From JAGXIT01 sp049293335 (GTDB lineage: Bacteria; Patescibacteriota; Saccharimonadia; Saccharimonadales; UBA4665): a stretch of DNA of 64,000 bases. A program made the position numbers and the translations under genes. The DNA lies in assembly GCA_049293335.1 (NCBI GenBank), contig JBATSO010000040.1, positions 40,349 through 104,348 on the forward strand. The letters run 5' to 3'. A model generated the notes under the pieces. That model saw only the letters and a program-made list of their open reading frames with translations. It did not search any database and was not told the origin of the DNA. This document shows, piece by piece, positions 42,472 to 51,525 of this stretch (its first letter is position 1; every line of letters starts with the position of its first letter).

Positions 42472-43740
42472 ATGCAGTTTCTTGGTCTCTCGATTGGAAA
42501 AATGACACTTACTTTCCTGCATCTATTCGGTCGGACAGGGTCGGCGCTGCCTGGGTTGGTGGTTGAAAAAATTAATCCTCGTTTTTTGCCGCGCATGCTT
42601 CGACAGTTGCCAAACGGCGTCATTGTGGTTTCTGGCACCAATGGTAAAACGACCACCACTAAAATTATTTCGGCGTTATTCGAGGCCCAAGGCTTAAGGG
42701 TACTTACTAACAAAACAGGTAGTAATTTTGTGCGTGGAATTATAAGCGTGGTCGTCAGTAAGGCTGGTTGGAATGGGCAGCTACCCTATGACATTGCCGT
42801 GTTTGAGCAAGACGAGGCGCACGCGGTACATTTTGCGCGGCAAGTAAAACCAAGAGGTGTCGTAGTGCTAAACATTATGCGCGACCAAATGGACCGCTTT
42901 GGCGAAATTGACACCACGCGGCAACTTTTGGGGCGGCTAACCGCCAGCGCTACTGATTTTGTGGTACTAAACGTAAACGATGAACGCGTTAGCCAGCTTC
43001 AAACCAGTCCAGGCGTACGGCCTCTTTCCTTTGGATATAGCAAAAAACTAAGCCAAGATTTTCGCACCGACGACCAGTTGCACGAAGACAAAGTTGCGTA
43101 CTTTCAGGCTGCACGCCCTACGACCGAGTTGACGGCTTTTAGCGACTCGAGCCTAACACTTAAAGCCACCAGCGAGCACAGCTATGAATTTTCGTTGCAG
43201 GGCGGTCACAACGCGCTGAACGTGGCAGCCGCACTGACGACCGTAGCGGCTGTGTTGCCCGACTACGACGAGTCTCTTGTAGCAAAATGTTTGGCCGAGC
43301 TGGAACCTGCCTTTGGCCGCGGCGAGGTCATAAAACTACCAAATGGCACGGACCTGACGTTGCAGCTTATTAAGAACCCTGGCGCATTTACGCAGGGGCT
43401 GAAAATGCTTGAACTAAAAGAGTATGCAACCATTGGAATCGCCATAAACGATGACTACCCCGATGGTCGCGATGTTTCATGGTTGTGGGATGTCGATTTT
43501 TCGAACATTGGTGTGCCAGTTGCATGCGGTGGTGCGCGAGCCGCCGATATGGCAAACCGCTTAAAATACGATGAAGTTGCAGTTAGTATCATCGAACCAG
43601 ATCTCGAACGGCTCGCGGCAGAGTTTAGCGAGCTTGCTGCACACAATGCTGGCGAGGCGCTGCTTTTTTGTACCTACACGGCCATGTTAAAACTCCGTGA
43701 AATATACGTAGGCTCAACTGGAGGACTAGACGAAGTATGA
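42472..43740 (+). CDS. murT: Lipid II isoglutaminyl synthase, Mur-ligase subunit MurT
   Basis: A 422-residue Mur-ligase-like protein. SGTNGKTTTTKIISALF near residue 54 is the ATP loop, with VFEQDEAHAV and ALNVAAALTTVAAV downstream and the C-terminal DUF1727 domain (DDYPDGRDVSWLWDVDF). With GatD it amidates the alpha-carboxyl of D-Glu in lipid II, which is needed for efficient crosslinking in many Gram-positives. ATG 42472 is preferred over TTG 42466 because of promoter spacing. The zinc ribbon cysteines usual in MurT are not evident. Confidence 0.9.
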   Translation: MQFLGLSIGKMTLTFLHLFGRTGSALPGLVVEKINPRFLPRMLRQLPNGVIVVSGTNGKTTTTKIISALFEAQGLRVLTNKTGSNFVRGIISVVVSKAGWNGQLPYDIAVFEQDEAHAVHFARQVKPRGVVVLNIMRDQMDRFGEIDTTRQLLGRLTASATDFVVLNVNDERVSQLQTSPGVRPLSFGYSKKLSQDFRTDDQLHEDKVAYFQAARPTTELTAFSDSSLTLKATSEHSYEFSLQGGHNALNVAAALTTVAAVLPDYDESLVAKCLAELEPAFGRGEVIKLPNGTDLTLQLIKNPGAFTQGLKMLELKEYATIGIAINDDYPDGRDVSWLWDVDFSNIGVPVACGGARAADMANRLKYDEVAVSIIEPDLERLAAEFSELAAHNAGEALLFCTYTAMLKLREIYVGSTGGLDEV

Positions 43741-44480
43741 GCAAACAAAAGACAGTCACAGCTCCCAAGCGTAGCCTGACCATTGTGCATTTATACCCCA
43801 AGGAAATGAATATTTACGGCGATAACGGCAACGTTTTGGCGTTTAAAAAGCGGGCAGCGTGGCGCGGGGTTGACGTGCAGGTTTATCTTGTTGGTGTTGG
43901 CGACCCGCTCCCAGGTGACACTGATGTTATCATTGGTGGTGGCGGGCAAGATGCGGGCCAGGGGCTTATTCAGGCAGACCTACAAACCAAAGCTACGCAG
44001 CTAAAAACAATGGTAGCAGACGGTGTTGTGATGCTCATGATTTGCGGTATGTACCAGTTGTTTGGCCGCTCGTTTACAACTATTGGAGGCGAAGTTATAC
44101 AGGGTATTGGCGTGCTGCCGCTGGAAACAGTTGGGGGTGATACTCGCATGATTGGCAATACCGTCTACGACACACCGTACGGAGAGATTGTTGGCTACGA
44201 AAACCACAGTGGCATCACGACACTCGATGACCCTTCGCTGGCTTTTGGCACCGTTACCCAGGGCGATGGCAACAACGGCCAAGATGGCACTGAAGGCTGC
44301 CGCGTAGGTAACGTATTTGGCACCTACAGCCACGGCCCTGTGCTTGTCAAAAACCCCCAATTTACCGACGAACTCTTGCGCCTCGCCCTCTCTCGCCGCT
44401 ACGGCGACACCCCCCTCGAACCACTCAACGACACCCTAGAACTCGCCGCCCACACAGTCGCTAAATCTCGCCCTAGGTAA
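43737..44480 (+). CDS. gatD: Lipid II isoglutaminyl synthase, glutaminase subunit GatD
   Basis: A 247-residue class I glutamine amidotransferase of the CobB/CobQ type that supplies ammonia to MurT. The nucleophile cysteine lies in MLMICGMYQLFG near residue 101 and the histidine in GTYSHGPVLVKNP near 202. The start overlaps the murT stop by 4 bp (ATGA), the standard arrangement. The opening segment LTIVHLYPKEMNIYGDNGN is typical of GatD. Confidence 0.93.
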   Translation: MSKQKTVTAPKRSLTIVHLYPKEMNIYGDNGNVLAFKKRAAWRGVDVQVYLVGVGDPLPGDTDVIIGGGGQDAGQGLIQADLQTKATQLKTMVADGVVMLMICGMYQLFGRSFTTIGGEVIQGIGVLPLETVGGDTRMIGNTVYDTPYGEIVGYENHSGITTLDDPSLAFGTVTQGDGNNGQDGTEGCRVGNVFGTYSHGPVLVKNPQFTDELLRLALSRRYGDTPLEPLNDTLELAAHTVAKSRPR

Positions 44481-44521
44481 CAAGATAAATTTAAAAAATT
44501 CCGACGTATTACTCAACAGGG

Positions 44522-44527
44522 TATAAT
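44522..44527 (+). promoter_or_regulatory. -10 element of the restriction-modification operon
   Basis: Perfect TATAAT ending 12 nt before the methyltransferase ATG. The leader is longer than that of most leaderless genes here, and no Shine-Dalgarno sequence is visible. Confidence 0.55.
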
Positions 44528-44539
44528 TTACGATAAGAT

Positions 44540-45532
44540 ATGAAACAACCTCAAATTCAAACATCTCTTCTTCCGAGTATTCACGATGACGCACCTTATG
44601 ATTTTACATTCATAGATCTGTTTGCGGGTATTGGCGGAACTCGTCTTGGTTTTGAAGCAGTAGGTGGTCGGTGCGTTTTTACATCGGAATGGGACATTCA
44701 TGCCCAAAAAACGTACCAGGCTAATTTTGGAGAAACCCCTCACGGTGATATTACTAAGATAGCCTCTAAAGACATACCTGACTTCGATGTGCTGCTCGCT
44801 GGATTCCCATGCCAACCCTTCAGTAGTATAGGAAAGCGTGCAGGTTTTTTGCACAAGACGCAAGGAACCTTGTTTTATGATGTTGCGCGGATAATAAAAG
44901 ACAAAAGACCAAAAGCGTTTTTGCTGGAAAATGTTTCTGGATTATTAACGCACGATAAGGGTAAGACGTTAGCCACAATACTCGAAGTTTTACAAGAACT
45001 TGAGTACGACGTTCATTACCAGCTTATAAATGCAGCAGATTTTGGTGTTCCTCAAATGAGAAAAAGAGTCTATATAGTGGGTTTCGATAAAAATAGTTTA
45101 GGTTTGAATACGGTGAATTTCACTTTTCCGATAGGGCGACCTTCTGAGCATGTTAACATTGGCGAGTTCTTAGAAAAAGGCGTTAGTGGTTACTCAATTT
45201 CCAAGCGTTTACAAAATAATTATCTTTTCAAACTACATGATGGCAGACCGCTCCTTATTGACGGTACCAGCAAGGGGCCCGCAAAAACACTCGTTGCCTC
45301 ATACCATAAGATTCAAAGGTTAACAGGAACATTTGTAAAAGATGGTGAGACTGGTCTACGTTTATATACTGCAAACGAATGTAAGGCTTTAATGGGCTTT
45401 CCAAAGTCTTTTAAAGTACCAGTTTCTCGTACGCAAATGTATCGCCAGTTTGGTAATTCTGTAGTTGTTCCAGTAATTAAAGCCATTGCAGAGAGCATGC
45501 ACTCATATATTGTGAAGGAAACTCGAAGATGA
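44540..45532 (+). CDS. DNA (cytosine-5) methyltransferase, HpaII-like
   Basis: A 330-residue C5 methylase. The ordered motifs are present: FIDLFAGIGGTRLGFEAVGG (motif I, AdoMet), GFPCQPFSSIGKRAGF (motif IV, catalytic Cys), LLENVSGLL (motif VI), QMRKRVYIVGF (motif VIII) and RQFGNSVVVPV (motif X). It methylates a cytosine to protect the sites of its partner. The opening and the SEWDIHAQKTYQANFGE segment strongly recall M.HpaII, so the target may be CCGG; that is inference. The region is more AT-rich than its surroundings, suggesting transfer. Confidence 0.93.
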   Translation: MKQPQIQTSLLPSIHDDAPYDFTFIDLFAGIGGTRLGFEAVGGRCVFTSEWDIHAQKTYQANFGETPHGDITKIASKDIPDFDVLLAGFPCQPFSSIGKRAGFLHKTQGTLFYDVARIIKDKRPKAFLLENVSGLLTHDKGKTLATILEVLQELEYDVHYQLINAADFGVPQMRKRVYIVGFDKNSLGLNTVNFTFPIGRPSEHVNIGEFLEKGVSGYSISKRLQNNYLFKLHDGRPLLIDGTSKGPAKTLVASYHKIQRLTGTFVKDGETGLRLYTANECKALMGFPKSFKVPVSRTQMYRQFGNSVVVPVIKAIAESMHSYIVKETRR

Positions 45533-46611
45533 AAAGTAAAATAAATGTTCCTACGTTCAACAAAGGCGAGTGGTCAGAAATATACGCATTTTTCAAAATT
45601 CTATCAGATCGTGAAGTTCCAGCGGCAGATTCTAACCTAGAACCAGTCAAAGATAAAAAATATATATTTCGTAAAATATTTCGTGAGGAAATATCGGGCA
45701 AAAAAATTACTTATAATATTGAACAGTCGGGCAAGGTTGATATTTTAGACGAGAATAATCAGTTGGTATGCACCGTATATACCGATGAATTATCTGTAAA
45801 AACGATGCGAATATTCTCAAGAATCGCTGGTGGCAAAAAAACTTTCGAAGTCCCTGAATTATTCGATCTGATGCAGGGATACTTCGTAACAAAAATAAAG
45901 GCAAAATCTACGCAAAAGGCTGACTTGGTCGCATTAGTGGAAGATCCTGCAAATGTTTTAGAAGAAAAGAGTGGTTTTTCAATAAAATCACATGTAGGCA
46001 GTCCGCCAACACTGGTCAATGGTAGTGGACAGACAAATTTTATTTTCGAAGTAAGGGGTTTCACGAGCGACATCGAAGCGGTCAATAGTATAAATACAGG
46101 GTCAAAAATCAAAGACCGAGTCAAGCAAATATATGCGCAGGGTGGCTCTCTACAGTATGTGGGTATGACAAGCGACACGTATCGGGGTAACTTACGTCTT
46201 ATTGACACTGCATTCCCGAGCTTACTAGGGGCAATGCTAGTCGCATTTTTTAAGGGTGAAGGGATAACGTGCAAAGAGTTGTGTAGGGCGGTTTCGAACA
46301 GAGAAGATGATGAAATATCAGAGTCAGAACTACTTTTTAAAATGAGTTTATTTTTAAGAGCCTCAGCACTAGGAATGATACCATCAGAGCCCTGGAACAC
46401 TCGTTCGGCCGCCAATGGCGGCTATATAATCGTTAGGCCAGATGGTGAATTGCTGTGCTATAGCTTACTTCGTGATGATGATTTTAGAGAATATTTACTA
46501 GCCAAAACCAAATTTGATACTGCAAGCAGTAGAAACCACTTTGGGCTACTTTACATGGAAGATGACAGGGTATTGTTTAAATTAAATCTAGATATACGTT
46601 TTCTAAAATAG
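45529..46611 (+). CDS. HpaII-family type II restriction endonuclease
   Basis: A 360-residue protein overlapping the methylase stop by 4 bp (ATGA). The central segment LEEKSGFSIKSHVGSPPTLVNGSGQTNFIFEV fits the HpaII endonuclease family, where the E...SIKS stretch would be part of the PD-(D/E)xK-like active site. With an HpaII-like methylase in front, the pair is a complete type II restriction-modification system, probably recognising CCGG (inference). Codon use is AT-rich like its partner. No truncation is seen. Confidence 0.88.
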   Translation: MKSKINVPTFNKGEWSEIYAFFKILSDREVPAADSNLEPVKDKKYIFRKIFREEISGKKITYNIEQSGKVDILDENNQLVCTVYTDELSVKTMRIFSRIAGGKKTFEVPELFDLMQGYFVTKIKAKSTQKADLVALVEDPANVLEEKSGFSIKSHVGSPPTLVNGSGQTNFIFEVRGFTSDIEAVNSINTGSKIKDRVKQIYAQGGSLQYVGMTSDTYRGNLRLIDTAFPSLLGAMLVAFFKGEGITCKELCRAVSNREDDEISESELLFKMSLFLRASALGMIPSEPWNTRSAANGGYIIVRPDGELLCYSLLRDDDFREYLLAKTKFDTASSRNHFGLLYMEDDRVLFKLNLDIRFLK

Positions 46612-46677
46612 CCAAACTCGATGTAATGGTCTAGTTCCCAACTGTATTTTGGCCAGCGCGAAACTCGTACGTAGCAG

Positions 46678-47850
46678 TTATTCGCGGACAGGGAAGGTAA
46701 GGAGGCGGCCAGTGTCTTTGCCTTGGCTGACTATTTGTATGACAGGGCTGCCAGTCAAGCGACCAACCGGTTGAGCATGTATGCCGCTACGTTCGGCGGC
46801 CTCTAGAATTGTTTGAACATCACGCTCGGGAGCAATGATTGCTCCGCCCATGCCCATATGCCACGTGCCATAAGCATCTTCGTCTGTCATGTTGCCTTGA
46901 TGTTGCAGAAAACGCATCAGTGCAGGTGGTTGCATGGGGTCGTCAAGGCGAACACCCAAACCAGTCCCCAGAACGAGCGACGAAAGTTTTCTCCAGCCTC
47001 CACCTGTAATGTGCGCAAAACCATGCGAATCAATCTGCGGTGTGACGTCTGGATTAAAACCGCCGGTGAGTTTTGTGACGAGGCCATGATAGATAGTGGA
47101 GGGTAGGTGCGCAACTTCACCAAGGGGTTTGTTGCTGATCTCTGGAATTGTTTCGTGGTGCCACTCTGGACCACATAACCTCGATAAGACATTTCTAAGA
47201 TTAGTGATGCCGTTCGAACGCATACCTGGTTCGGCCAGACCGATGACGATGTCGTTTTCCCGCAATTCTTTGCCTGTCAAAACACGGTCTTTAAGCACGA
47301 CCGATACTGCTGCCGCGCCCCAGTGATATTTAAAATCACCATAACCGCCAATTGAGGCGCCAAGTTCTGCAATTTCACCGTTCAGTATGGGCACGCCAGC
47401 ACTTTTTGAAGCACTGACAAGGCCTTCGGCGAGTTGTCTCATCCCCATCTGGACAGTAGGGTTTGGTGAACCGTCTGGGTTGTCGAGTTTGCCTGTATCG
47501 AGTATATTGCTCCACCCGTACGCCTGGCCACCGTAGCGCAGGACGTCATCTAGTACCATTGCGCCCAAATCATATGCTGTTCCGCGGTGATTGTTGTAGC
47601 GCTGATATAGTTCGGTTTTTGTGCCTACTCCATCGACCCCTTGGCAAAAGTACAGGCGCGGTGCACCAAATAAGGCTCCGTCGACACCACGAAACGCTCG
47701 AAAGCCTTCACCTATTCTTACAATGCCGCCTGGACCCAGTAGGTCATCAGTCGCCTCCGAGGCTTTACCAAACATCGCTGAATACGAATCACCGAGTTTA
47801 ATGTTAACCCCAAGGTTTTCAGGTGCTGTTGTCATCTGTAGTCTCCCCAT
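46678..47850 (-). CDS. PurM-like AIR synthase (phosphoribosylformylglycinamidine cyclo-ligase)
   Basis: A 390-residue member of the PurM/AIR-synthase superfamily. FCQGVDGVGTKTELYQ (ATP loop), YDLGAMVLDDVLRYGG, NILDTGKLD and GVPILNGEIAELG match PurM rather than SelD, HypE or ThiL. PurM closes the imidazole ring in purine synthesis. No other purine gene is near, and CPR bacteria usually lack the pathway, so the role is open. TATAAT ends 8 nt before ATG 47850; ATG 47835 with a GGGGAG Shine-Dalgarno sequence is an alternative start. Confidence 0.82.
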   Translation of the reverse strand: MGRLQMTTAPENLGVNIKLGDSYSAMFGKASEATDDLLGPGGIVRIGEGFRAFRGVDGALFGAPRLYFCQGVDGVGTKTELYQRYNNHRGTAYDLGAMVLDDVLRYGGQAYGWSNILDTGKLDNPDGSPNPTVQMGMRQLAEGLVSASKSAGVPILNGEIAELGASIGGYGDFKYHWGAAAVSVVLKDRVLTGKELRENDIVIGLAEPGMRSNGITNLRNVLSRLCGPEWHHETIPEISNKPLGEVAHLPSTIYHGLVTKLTGGFNPDVTPQIDSHGFAHITGGGWRKLSSLVLGTGLGVRLDDPMQPPALMRFLQHQGNMTDEDAYGTWHMGMGGAIIAPERDVQTILEAAERSGIHAQPVGRLTGSPVIQIVSQGKDTGRLLTFPVRE

Positions 47851-47966
47851 ACAGTTTAATTATAGTAGGTATCATACACATATTGTAGCTAGCAGGCCAA
47901 CTTTCTTTTCATGCACAACGCTAGTTTCTTGTGATGGACTGTGTTAAGGCGTACCATGGGAGGGAA

Positions 47967-48530
47967 ATGGAGTATGTATATATTGACGAGAGTGGTGACT
48001 TAAGTCGTTCTACACGCAGTTCGAGGCATATTGTCATTGCAGCAATTTCAACACGTGACTACAGGAGCCTCACAAAACTCGCTCGCAAGATATGGGTTAC
48101 GAAACATCTTCGAAAAAAAGACGGTGAACTACACGCTATTCACGCATCAGCTTCAACGCGGCGCAAACTTCTTGTACTTCTGAACGAAATGGAGATTAGC
48201 ATTAAAGCGGTTATTGTCGACAAGGTTTGCGTGTCAGAAAACCTTCTTGAAACATACTATCGTACACTGGTACGTGTTATCGATGCATTTCCGCACGCCC
48301 AGACTGTGATGGTCGATAAACGTGACACTCTAAAAAAACGCCTAACCATATTGCAGAAGTTACACATAACAGAAGCATTCAGAAATGTTCAATTTGCCGA
48401 CTCACGAGCAGTCAAGCCTTTGCAGATAGTCGACTTTGTATGCTGGAGTATTTTTCAAAAGCTAGAATACGCGAACAATGAATACTTTGATCTAATTGCA
48501 CAGCGAACGGAGATAATTCATGAGAAATAG
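47967..48530 (+). CDS. DUF3800 protein
   Basis: A 187-residue protein. MEYVYIDESGDLS at the start and LQIVDFVCWSIFQKLEY near the C-terminus are the two signatures of DUF3800, an RNase H-like fold family often found near phage and defence genes. Acidic residues at the start (YIDESGD) and near the end (QIVD) could bind metal. ATG 47967 with a GGGAGG ribosome binding site is chosen over upstream ATGs at 47931/47934. A GC-rich hairpin follows the stop. Confidence 0.82.
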   Translation: MEYVYIDESGDLSRSTRSSRHIVIAAISTRDYRSLTKLARKIWVTKHLRKKDGELHAIHASASTRRKLLVLLNEMEISIKAVIVDKVCVSENLLETYYRTLVRVIDAFPHAQTVMVDKRDTLKKRLTILQKLHITEAFRNVQFADSRAVKPLQIVDFVCWSIFQKLEYANNEYFDLIAQRTEIIHEK

Positions 48531-48534
48531 AAAG

Positions 48535-48578
48535 CCTCCCGTTTTAACGGACCACCATTGGCGGACCAACACGGGAGG
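48535..48578 (+). terminator. Hairpin after the DUF3800 gene
   Basis: CCTCCCGT (48535-48542) pairs with ACGGGAGG (48571-48578) around a 28-nt loop containing two GCGGACC/ACGGACC copies. There is no good T-run, so termination is uncertain; a recombination or RNA-structure role is possible. Confidence 0.45.
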
Positions 48579-48635
48579 TCTTACTCCATATGCGCATAGT
48601 AGCAAATTGTACGTGTTTTGTCAAGGTGTAGCTGT

Positions 48636-50681
48636 ATGCGCTTAAGTGACGATATTGAGGCAGTGAAGGGGGTGGGGCCGAGTGTGGCTGTGGGGCTGCG
48701 GCAGTTGGGCATAAAGACGGTATTTGACTTGGTTGATTATTTGCCCACACGCTACGAAGACTATTCAGAGGTGGTGGCGATACGCGACACCCAGCCTGGC
48801 CCCGTGACCATTCGTGGGGTTATAAAAGATGCCAAAGGCCGCTATGTGCGGCGGGGCATGCACATTACCGAAGCAGTGGTGAGCGACGAAACGGGTAGTG
48901 TGCGGGCCATTTGGTTTAATCAGCCGTACCGTGCGGCCGCCTTAAAGCCAGGGCAGGAATATTTTTTGAGCGGTCAGTACGAACTCAGCCATCAACGGTT
49001 TCAGCTTATGAACCCCAGTGCCGAACTGGTCAAAGATTTTCCGCTTAACACAGCCAGGATTGTACCCATTTACCGCCAGTCCAAGGCTATTAAAACCAAT
49101 CAAATCCGCAAACTGATAGGTGCAAGCGTGGCCACCATGCGCACGCTGCCCGAAACTCTTCCGAGCTGGATGGTAACAGAGGCCAAATTGCTTTCCCGGC
49201 CAAAAGCCATCGAGGCCATGCATTACCCAGAGTCCTCGGAGCAACTGGCGCAGGCCAAGCGGCGCCTCGGGTTTGAGGAAGTGCTAGAACTCAGCCTGGC
49301 GAGCCTGCTGAACAAGCAAGAAAATGCTCGTGAACACGCCCTACCAATCCCATTTAACGAAAAACTGGCCAAAGATTTTGTGGCTCATTTGCCGTTTTCT
49401 CTAACCGACGATCAGCGGCGCGTGGTGTGGCAAATTTATCAAGATTTAGGGCGCGAGCAGCCCATGAATAGGCTGGTTGAGGGCGACGTTGGCGCAGGCA
49501 AAACAGTGGTTGCGGCCATGGCCGCCGTTATGGCTATGCAGCAGGGCTACCAGGTGGCGTTGATGGCCCCAACTGAACTACTGGCTCGCCAGCACGCGAC
49601 TTCATTGGCCGCGCTGCTACGGCCGCTCAAACTTGATCATGAAGTGTTACTTCTGGTGGGTGGGTTAGGCGCAGCCGAGAAAAAGCGCGCACAGGTGGCC
49701 ATTGCCGCAGGGCACGCAAAGTTTTTGGTCGGTACCAACGCGCTCATACAAGACAAAGTAGACATGCACAAACTGGGGCTGATTATTGTTGACGAACAAC
49801 ATCGCTTTGGGGTCGATCAACGCAAGGCGCTCATGGCAAAGGCCGGGCATATGCCACACGTGCTTTCGCTAACGGCCACGCCCATACCACGCAGCCTGGC
49901 GCTGACGCTGTACGGCGAGCTCGATATTTCGGTGCTCAAAACCAAGCCCGCGGGGCGACTGCCTATTGTGACAAAACTCGTCACGCCAGCTAGTAGAAAT
50001 GCCCTGTACCAAAAGGTGAAGTTGGCCGTAGAGGCGGGGCAGCAGGCGTTTGTAGTGTGTCCGCTTATAGAGTCAAGCGACACGAGTCAAGAGTCAAGAG
50101 GAGCGTCTGTCCTAGATGTGTATGCGGAGTTACAAAAAAAGCAGCTTGCAGGCTGCCACGTAGGGTTGCTGCACGGTAAAATGAAGCCGGCTGAAAAAGA
50201 TGCAGTTATGCAGCAGTTTGTGCAGCATGAGCTTGATGTGCTGGTGGCAACCACCGTAATTGAGGTGGGTGTGGACGTGCCAAATGCCAGCATTATGGTT
50301 ATAGAGTCGGCTGAACGGTTTGGCTTGGCGCAACTCCACCAATTGCGTGGTCGGGTCGGTCGTGGTGACCAACAGGCATATTGCCATTTGCTCCTCAGCG
50401 ACAACAAGGCGCCGAGTACGCGGCTGCGGGCAATCGAAAGCAGTCAAGATGGCTTTCGGCTGGCCGAACTCGACCTTGAAATTCGTGGGCCAGGCGCTAT
50501 TTATGGTGCTATGCAACACGGTGCGCTTGACCTTCGAGTGGTGCGCCTAAGTGACACGCAACTGATTGCCGAAGCCCGTCAGGCGGCACAAACCTTCATA
50601 GATAAGGGCGAAAATTTGCTACACTATACAGAACTATGTACACGTGTTCAGCGCCTACGGGCCGTTACCAATTTAAACTAA
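48636..50681 (+). CDS. recG: ATP-dependent DNA helicase RecG
   Basis: A 681-residue RecG, which reverses stalled replication forks. The wedge OB domain lies in residues 55-140 (PGPVTIRGVIKDAKGRYVRR), Walker A GDVGAGKTVVA near 285, DEQHRFGV (DExH) near 385, SLTATPIPRSLALTLYGELD near 410, and helicase motifs near 535-575 (VATTVIEVGVDVPNA; QLRGRVGRG). Near residue 480, after FVVCPLIE, an extra Ser-rich segment is encoded by the GAGTCAA heptamer family (50070-50100). ATG 48636 is preferred over ATG 48618. Confidence 0.95.
   Translation: MRLSDDIEAVKGVGPSVAVGLRQLGIKTVFDLVDYLPTRYEDYSEVVAIRDTQPGPVTIRGVIKDAKGRYVRRGMHITEAVVSDETGSVRAIWFNQPYRAAALKPGQEYFLSGQYELSHQRFQLMNPSAELVKDFPLNTARIVPIYRQSKAIKTNQIRKLIGASVATMRTLPETLPSWMVTEAKLLSRPKAIEAMHYPESSEQLAQAKRRLGFEEVLELSLASLLNKQENAREHALPIPFNEKLAKDFVAHLPFSLTDDQRRVVWQIYQDLGREQPMNRLVEGDVGAGKTVVAAMAAVMAMQQGYQVALMAPTELLARQHATSLAALLRPLKLDHEVLLLVGGLGAAEKKRAQVAIAAGHAKFLVGTNALIQDKVDMHKLGLIIVDEQHRFGVDQRKALMAKAGHMPHVLSLTATPIPRSLALTLYGELDISVLKTKPAGRLPIVTKLVTPASRNALYQKVKLAVEAGQQAFVVCPLIESSDTSQESRGASVLDVYAELQKKQLAGCHVGLLHGKMKPAEKDAVMQQFVQHELDVLVATTVIEVGVDVPNASIMVIESAERFGLAQLHQLRGRVGRGDQQAYCHLLLSDNKAPSTRLRAIESSQDGFRLAELDLEIRGPGAIYGAMQHGALDLRVVRLSDTQLIAEARQAAQTFIDKGENLLHYTELCTRVQRLRAVTNLN
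50070..50100. repeat. GAGTCAA heptamers inside recG
   Basis: GAGTCAA at 50070-50076 and two tandem units plus GAG at 50084-50100. Same heptamer as the intergenic arrays, here translated in frame (ESSDTSQESR). Confidence 0.85.
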
Positions 50682-50715
50682 ACTATTGCAACATTTGGTA
50701 CGGGGCAGTCCAATA

Positions 50716-51525
50716 ATGTACGCAGGCACCATGCTAAAACCAATGCGTAATCTAGACCGTTGGTTTGGCGCTCACCAAAAAATTGATAGACTAGCTCGCC
50801 GCCAGCTCGACCTGTTTGCTGGAGAGGCAGCAGCGAGCTTCCCGAGCATACAGGAAATTTTAAAATTTGAGGGCCGCGATGGGCCAGATGGCGTCAAAGT
50901 AAAAACACCTGCTAAAGACGAACCATGGCATTTTTATGACCCTCTCGACGTGAACGACCATCGCCTACCCGACATAATTGCTGTACACCACCGTAACTTA
51001 GTAAAAGCACTTAAAGAAAAAAGTTCCACCAGAGCAAGTTTTGAAGCAGCCTGGCTTGCCCATGCAGTTGTAGATGGTTTAACTCCTGCGCACCACTACC
51101 CGTACGAAGAAGAACTTGCTCGATTGCGCGGCGGCGAAGGCCACGAAACTCGCACTACGCCCAAAGAAAAACTGTTAATGCACGGCGATACTTTGCCCCA
51201 CAAATTAAAAAATAATTGGCAAATGTGGGGCGACAAGGGCTTGCTGGCAACGCATATTGCATTTGAGGCGGGTGTCGCACTAGTAATACTACCCATACAG
51301 TTTAAAAAACTTGGCTTGCAGTCTACCACGCCCGCAGATGGGTACTTAGAATTTTTTAAAGCCCAGGCCAAAAAAATTGCCGAAGCAAAGCTATATGAGC
51401 AGTTTTATGAATCGGGCTGGACGCCTCGCCTCGCCAAAAATGTGCGTAAAGAACTCATACCAGATATTGTTTTAACAGTGGCGGTGGTATGGCATAGTGC
51501 AGTGCTTGAGGCTCAGAAAAAATGA
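50716..51525 (+). CDS. Phospholipase C/P1-nuclease-fold-like protein
   Basis: A 269-residue protein I do not recognise as a named family. It begins after recG and ends overlapping rsmD by 4 bp. The segments VHHRNLVKALKEK and FEAAWLAHAVVDGLTPAHHYPYEEEL place histidines and an aspartate on consecutive helices, as in zinc-dependent phospholipase C and S1/P1 nucleases (H...HxxxD...H). A hydrophobic stretch near 190-206 (FEAGVALVILPIQF) is too short to be a sure membrane anchor. The start could be ATG 50716 or 50731; a TTG at 50686 is less likely. Function is inference. Confidence 0.6.
   Translation: MYAGTMLKPMRNLDRWFGAHQKIDRLARRQLDLFAGEAAASFPSIQEILKFEGRDGPDGVKVKTPAKDEPWHFYDPLDVNDHRLPDIIAVHHRNLVKALKEKSSTRASFEAAWLAHAVVDGLTPAHHYPYEEELARLRGGEGHETRTTPKEKLLMHGDTLPHKLKNNWQMWGDKGLLATHIAFEAGVALVILPIQFKKLGLQSTTPADGYLEFFKAQAKKIAEAKLYEQFYESGWTPRLAKNVRKELIPDIVLTVAVVWHSAVLEAQKK

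Noticed and set aside
45759..46415. 218-aa reverse frame inside the HpaII-like gene
   Set aside because: The forward frame has family motifs and operon overlap; the reverse frame has none.
44540..48530. Prophage remnant
   Set aside because: No integrase, structural or lysis gene and no attachment repeats seen; only a restriction-modification and accessory block.
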